Assembly (NCBI GenBank): GCA_956465555.1
Contig: OY101128.1
Coordinates: 1,178,001-1,242,000 of the forward strand
DNA from: Nitzschia sp. pyKryTriq1
Lineage: Eukaryota > Bacillariophyta > Bacillariophyceae > Bacillariales > Bacillariaceae
Reading direction: 5' to 3'
Length of the DNA: 64,000 nucleotides
Each line of letters opens with the position of its first letter. Position 1 is the stretch's first letter. The notes beneath the pieces were generated by a model. The model ran no database searches and was not told the origin of the DNA. It saw only the letters and a program-made list of their open reading frames with translations. The translations under genes were made by a program, and so were the position numbers. This document shows positions 60,662 through 64,000 of this stretch, piece after piece.

Positions 60662-62824
60662 TCAAAGATTAGTCTCGACAGTCTTTGTTTCTCCCTCGCT
60701 CACACGTCTCCAGACTGCAAAATGCTCTTTGTCGGCGTCCTTTCCTTTTCGCGAACCTGCTGGTGATTTCGTAATAAGCAGCGCTGAATCCACGCTGATT
60801 ATTTGTTGCTGGCGCGACACCGCAGCTAAGAATCCAGAATTCTTGTTGCTACCAAAAAGCCCAAGTATACTTCCTGCGCCTCCCTCAGTTCTGATTTCAC
60901 TTCTAACAAGAACTCTTTTGGAGTTGTCCATTTCCAACTTTCCAGAACACTTGATGCTTGTCAGACCAGATGGACCAGCTGCAATGAAGACCATCTTCTC
61001 GGTTGAGAACTGTTGAATCGCGGTCGTCGTATTGAAGAAGGAAACCCCGTCACCTTGCTTGTCAGCAAGTAGTTGGAGCCTCCATGGTCCTTCGAGGTTC
61101 TTCATCATCTGCTGCGGACTTGCAAGCACAAATTCGTCTAGTTTCGAGACAGCGCTGTCTATCGCGGTCGCTTGTACCGTTGTTACAATAGGCTTTCCAT
61201 TCAGAAACGCCGTTGGCTCTCGCCTTTTTTCTGACTCCCTTTCCATCTCCAACGCGTCGTCAAAGTGTCGTGCTAAGCTCCTCAAAGCCTGTACTACTTT
61301 CATCCGCCCGATTTCGCCCTTCCCAGTTGCTTTGAGCAAAATTTGGCGCGCCTCTCTGTTTGACCTCACGACTGACTCTGTGAGCCTCTTATAAAAACCG
61401 CTGTCGAGGTCGACGTATGCAGTCTGATACACATCGTCAAAGTTTCGCGCAATATCTCTCAGCCCTGTCGCATCGATAAAGGTGTTTTTAATCTTCTGCC
61501 GAGAAAAATCTGAGCTTACGTCACGCATAATCTCCATTGCTTCTAAGCCATAGAGCAATCTTTTGGCATTGTGCTTGACATCCTCCATCCGACAGGTCGT
61601 GAGGGTCTTGTATACTTGATACGCTTCCTGAGTTCTACCCGTAGCTTCATAGGCCATGGCCAGCTCTAAAAAAACTTTGCTGCCCACTTTTGAATTTGTC
61701 GAGCACCATTTGGTTACCTTTTCCAAGGAGGAGACCGCGGTGGCGTAAACACCCCTCTGCATTGCAAGTTGAGCAATCTGAATCGCTTCTTCGATTTCTG
61801 ACGCATGTTCTTGTTCAGCAGGCACGTCGATCCCTGCTTTTCTCCGATATTCTTTAAGACGTTCCTGCGTGTTCATGTTGGCAACTGCATCGCCTTCCTT
61901 CGAAAATCCAGCACCCACTCGACGGCCACCCCCGTAAGCTTTGCTTATGTCCTTGGGACGGGGGAAAGCTCCCCAGCTCCCAGATTTAGGTTTGTACAAT
62001 TCAGTCGAATTGCTAGTTTCCTTCTGCCAGTTTCCGCCAATTCCACTAGTGGTCTTTTCCTGTGTCCTTTGCAACGATGGTTCGTCCTTCGCTTCGCTTG
62101 CAACTTGTACCAGTTCTGCCTCCTGGCGTTGCTTTTCCTCGAGCTTTGCGGCCACAAGTTCCACCAGCTCGTCTTCCGACAACTCAGGCTCGTCTGATTC
62201 GGACTCTGCAAAGAGCGATGGATCGATTGACAGACGAGAGACGGGACTGAGTGGAGTCTTCCGATCAAAAGTGCCTGTGTCGACTTGTTCTTGCACCTTA
62301 GCCCCTATGCTCCCTCTGATTTGCTTTTCTGTCTGGGTACCCGTGGCCTCCATGAACGTGTCACCCCCGCGCTCCTCGTCTAAACTGTCGAGTTCCGCCT
62401 GGACATTCGAAAGGTCATCTCTTGGATCCTGCGAATCATCTCCCAAACCAAGAAGGTTGCTCTTTTTGGATCCAAGTTTCTTCCTGACCTTTTCTTCGTA
62501 GGAAAAAAGGGAGGCGTCTTCAGGTTTCGATGTTTTTAGTTTGCCTTGTCTCTTGAGCTTCATGATTTTTCTTTTGATCTCATCCTCCCTAGAAGACCCG
62601 GCCATGTTCAACGCGTGGAAGGGAACACAGCTAGACCTACAAAAGATAAAAGTGGGATGAAAATCTCCACCGAGCGAGAGTGGAGTATTCTCTCTGCCCA
62701 GCACCAGCAGCCGGTGGTGGAGGCGGCAGCCACATTGCTGGAACGCCGATATCGAGTTTCTTCCAAATGCAAGAGAGATCCAAGTCCAAAAGAACACCCC
62801 AGCGGCCCCCATCCTTTTACGCAA
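60662..62824 (-). CDS. Plastid TPR-containing protein with lipocalin/fibrillin-like C-terminus
   Basis: 720 residues. MGAAGVFFWTWISLAFG followed by SISAFQ (24-29) is a signal peptide plus ASAF-type plastid junction; Met5 may be the real start. Residues 100-125 (SLFSYEEKVRKKLG) and an acidic coiled stretch at 213-245 are followed by a helical TPR-like part at about 340-430 (LELAMAYEATGRTQEAYQVY). The C-terminal ~144 residues begin LEGPWRLQLLADK and continue as a predicted beta barrel, resembling the plastid lipid-associated protein (fibrillin) or lipocalin fold. A role at plastid membranes, carrying or sensing a hydrophobic ligand or scaffolding, is inference. It is transcribed divergently from the WW-domain gene, with a shared ~860-bp upstream region. 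Confidence 0.65.
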   Translation of the reverse strand: MRKRMGAAGVFFWTWISLAFGRNSISAFQQCGCRLHHRLLVLGRENTPLSLGGDFHPTFIFCRSSCVPFHALNMAGSSREDEIKRKIMKLKRQGKLKTSKPEDASLFSYEEKVRKKLGSKKSNLLGLGDDSQDPRDDLSNVQAELDSLDEERGGDTFMEATGTQTEKQIRGSIGAKVQEQVDTGTFDRKTPLSPVSRLSIDPSLFAESESDEPELSEDELVELVAAKLEEKQRQEAELVQVASEAKDEPSLQRTQEKTTSGIGGNWQKETSNSTELYKPKSGSWGAFPRPKDISKAYGGGRRVGAGFSKEGDAVANMNTQERLKEYRRKAGIDVPAEQEHASEIEEAIQIAQLAMQRGVYATAVSSLEKVTKWCSTNSKVGSKVFLELAMAYEATGRTQEAYQVYKTLTTCRMEDVKHNAKRLLYGLEAMEIMRDVSSDFSRQKIKNTFIDATGLRDIARNFDDVYQTAYVDLDSGFYKRLTESVVRSNREARQILLKATGKGEIGRMKVVQALRSLARHFDDALEMERESEKRREPTAFLNGKPIVTTVQATAIDSAVSKLDEFVLASPQQMMKNLEGPWRLQLLADKQGDGVSFFNTTTAIQQFSTEKMVFIAAGPSGLTSIKCSGKLEMDNSKRVLVRSEIRTEGGAGSILGLFGSNKNSGFLAAVSRQQQIISVDSALLITKSPAGSRKGKDADKEHFAVWRRVSEGETKTVETNL

Positions 62825-63683
62825 GGAACGAGTACGTGAAAGCGCACTTACGGTCTACCGGTGACGGACGTGTAGGGTACGCGACGATAAGAAACAGTCG
62901 CGGTTCTAGCTAGATCAGGGAAGCCCCCCAGATTGCGGACACTTGTACTCCGAGAGTATCTCGTCGCTTTGCTACCGGTACTTGTACAATATATTCAAAG
63001 CACCTGGTACTTCCCCCCCCGGTCGTACAAGAATCTGGTACTTTGAAGTAGAGCAGGGACTTGCTTGACAGAAGTTGAGTGGTTTCCTGTCACCCAAGAA
63101 CATACAAATCTACGACGGTATGACTACGGTTAGTTATAAAAGTACTGGTACGTTGGAGACTGGGGGTATCTACTAGTAGTAGACAAGAACTTGTGCTTGC
63201 GCTTGCGCAGTACTCGCACAGTGGTCGTTCATCCCATGCATCTCTTTTGTGTCTTCTGTTGTGCTCACGTGTTCGGGTCTTGCTTGATGACTCCTCTGAT
63301 GACAAAGATGACATTGAACATGGTCGGTCGCGGTGCTGTCGTCGTCGAATGAGGATGAACGAACGCACTGACTGTCTCGTGTGTTGAAGATGGACTTCGA
63401 TCGGAGGAATCAAACACCGAACGAAGGACGGACGTTGCATATTCGATCAAGGGCGGAGCTACGAATAAAAATAATAGTCTACAGTAAAGCTGGAATACTG
63501 GAAATATAAGGGTGCTTGGTACAAGCATGGTATCGCACGAGATCGATCTACCTCAATACAAAGAAACTACATCAAAGGATACTTACTACCGGTATTACAC
63601 TTGGGCGAAGACGAAGATCTGGTACCATTTGGTTGTTTCCTTGAACCGGGTACTCCTACCGAAGGACGACAGAATAAAGCAAG
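62825..63683. other. Divergent promoter region
   Basis: Lies between two divergent genes and probably holds both promoters. A C-rich run and ACCGGTAC motifs are present. No further gene is supported. Confidence 0.4.
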
Positions 63684-64000
63684 ATGGCAGGAGGGCTTGA
63701 CACTGGCATCAACCTTACAGCCGTTGCCGATGCCGTTGCAGATGCCGTTGCCGTTGCCGATGCTGTGGCGGAAGCCACAAGTTCCGGACCGGCGCCGCTG
63801 CCGCGGCCGTTGCCGAACGGATGGATCTTGAAAGAGTCGCGATCCAGCCCGGGGTGCTACTACTATTTCTACATCCCTACCGGGCTGTCCTCGTGGCAGG
63901 CGCCCGTGCAGGATGATGCAGGGGACTCACAGGAGGACGCTTCCGCGAGGGAGCCGACTTCACAGAGTGCGGCTGCGGCTGCGACTGAGTTGCCACCCAT
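63684..64000 (+). CDS. WW-domain protein, 5' part (continues beyond the window)
   Basis: Open from ATG 63684 to the window edge (about 105 codons). After a short Ala/Val/Asp repeat (residues 14-31) comes PLPNGWILKES, GCYYYFYIPTG and SSWQAPV at about 42-76. This is a WW domain with both signature tryptophans, the central tyrosines and the closing Pro, and such domains bind proline-rich peptides. An Ala-rich, acidic stretch follows. No signal peptide is seen, so it is probably cytosolic or nuclear. WW domains occur in splicing factors, ubiquitin ligases and prolyl isomerases; the missing part decides which. Confidence 0.75.
   Translation, partial: MAGGLDTGINLTAVADAVADAVAVADAVAEATSSGPAPLPRPLPNGWILKESRSSPGCYYYFYIPTGLSSWQAPVQDDAGDSQEDASAREPTSQSAAAAATELPP

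Overview
This looks like nuclear DNA of a diatom. Three proteins carry a signal peptide ending in, or close to, an A-x-A/F junction of the plastid-targeting type; the 87-residue protein near 57.5 kb has the textbook ASAFAP form. Introns are few and short (69-152 bases, GT-AG), genes are compact, and secreted proteins are rich in Pro/Ser/Thr. The intergenic DNA has many ACCGGT/GGTACC palindromes. I cannot name the species.

Region 1 (about 1-43.6 kb) is dominated by two giant intronless minus-strand genes in direct tandem: 938-22402 (7154 residues) and 24504-43286 (6260 residues). Each encodes a secreted, mucin-like modular protein. It has a signal peptide, six DAPSDTPSMAPTG repeats, two near-identical cysteine modules (A1, A2), module B, very long Gly-Pro-Thr-Ser arrays containing module C, module D, a PTA-rich array, modules E, F and G, and a short Cys-rich tail. 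Unique parts of the two copies are almost identical, but the arrays have been reshuffled, and copy 1 alone has a second module C from a 2.6-kb internal duplication. The duplicated unit runs from about 453 to 23085 and again from 24019 to 43635. Its left edge coincides with the end of an old LTR. Between the units lie a tRNA-like ~195-bp repeat (inverted relative to one at 259-453), a broken Ty1/copia 3' end, and a stray 89-bp piece of the Gly-Pro-Thr-Ser array.

Region 2 (about 45.3-64 kb) holds ordinary genes: nicotinate phosphoribosyltransferase (-), a membrane-anchored JmjC/cupin protein with introns (+), a C2-like plus multi-spanning membrane protein (+), a plastid SAP-HAT/TPR protein of the HCF107/Mbb1 type (-), a tiny plastid protein whose start codon is cut off by an intron (+), a one-pass PT-rich surface protein (-), a plastid TPR protein with a lipocalin/fibrillin-like C-terminus (-), and the first part of a WW-domain protein running off the right edge (+). 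The gaps hold several 7-nt minisatellites and two striking arrays of short palindromes. The genes do not form a pathway. The main biology is the pair of giant extracellular proteins, plausible components of mucilage, adhesive or cell coat.
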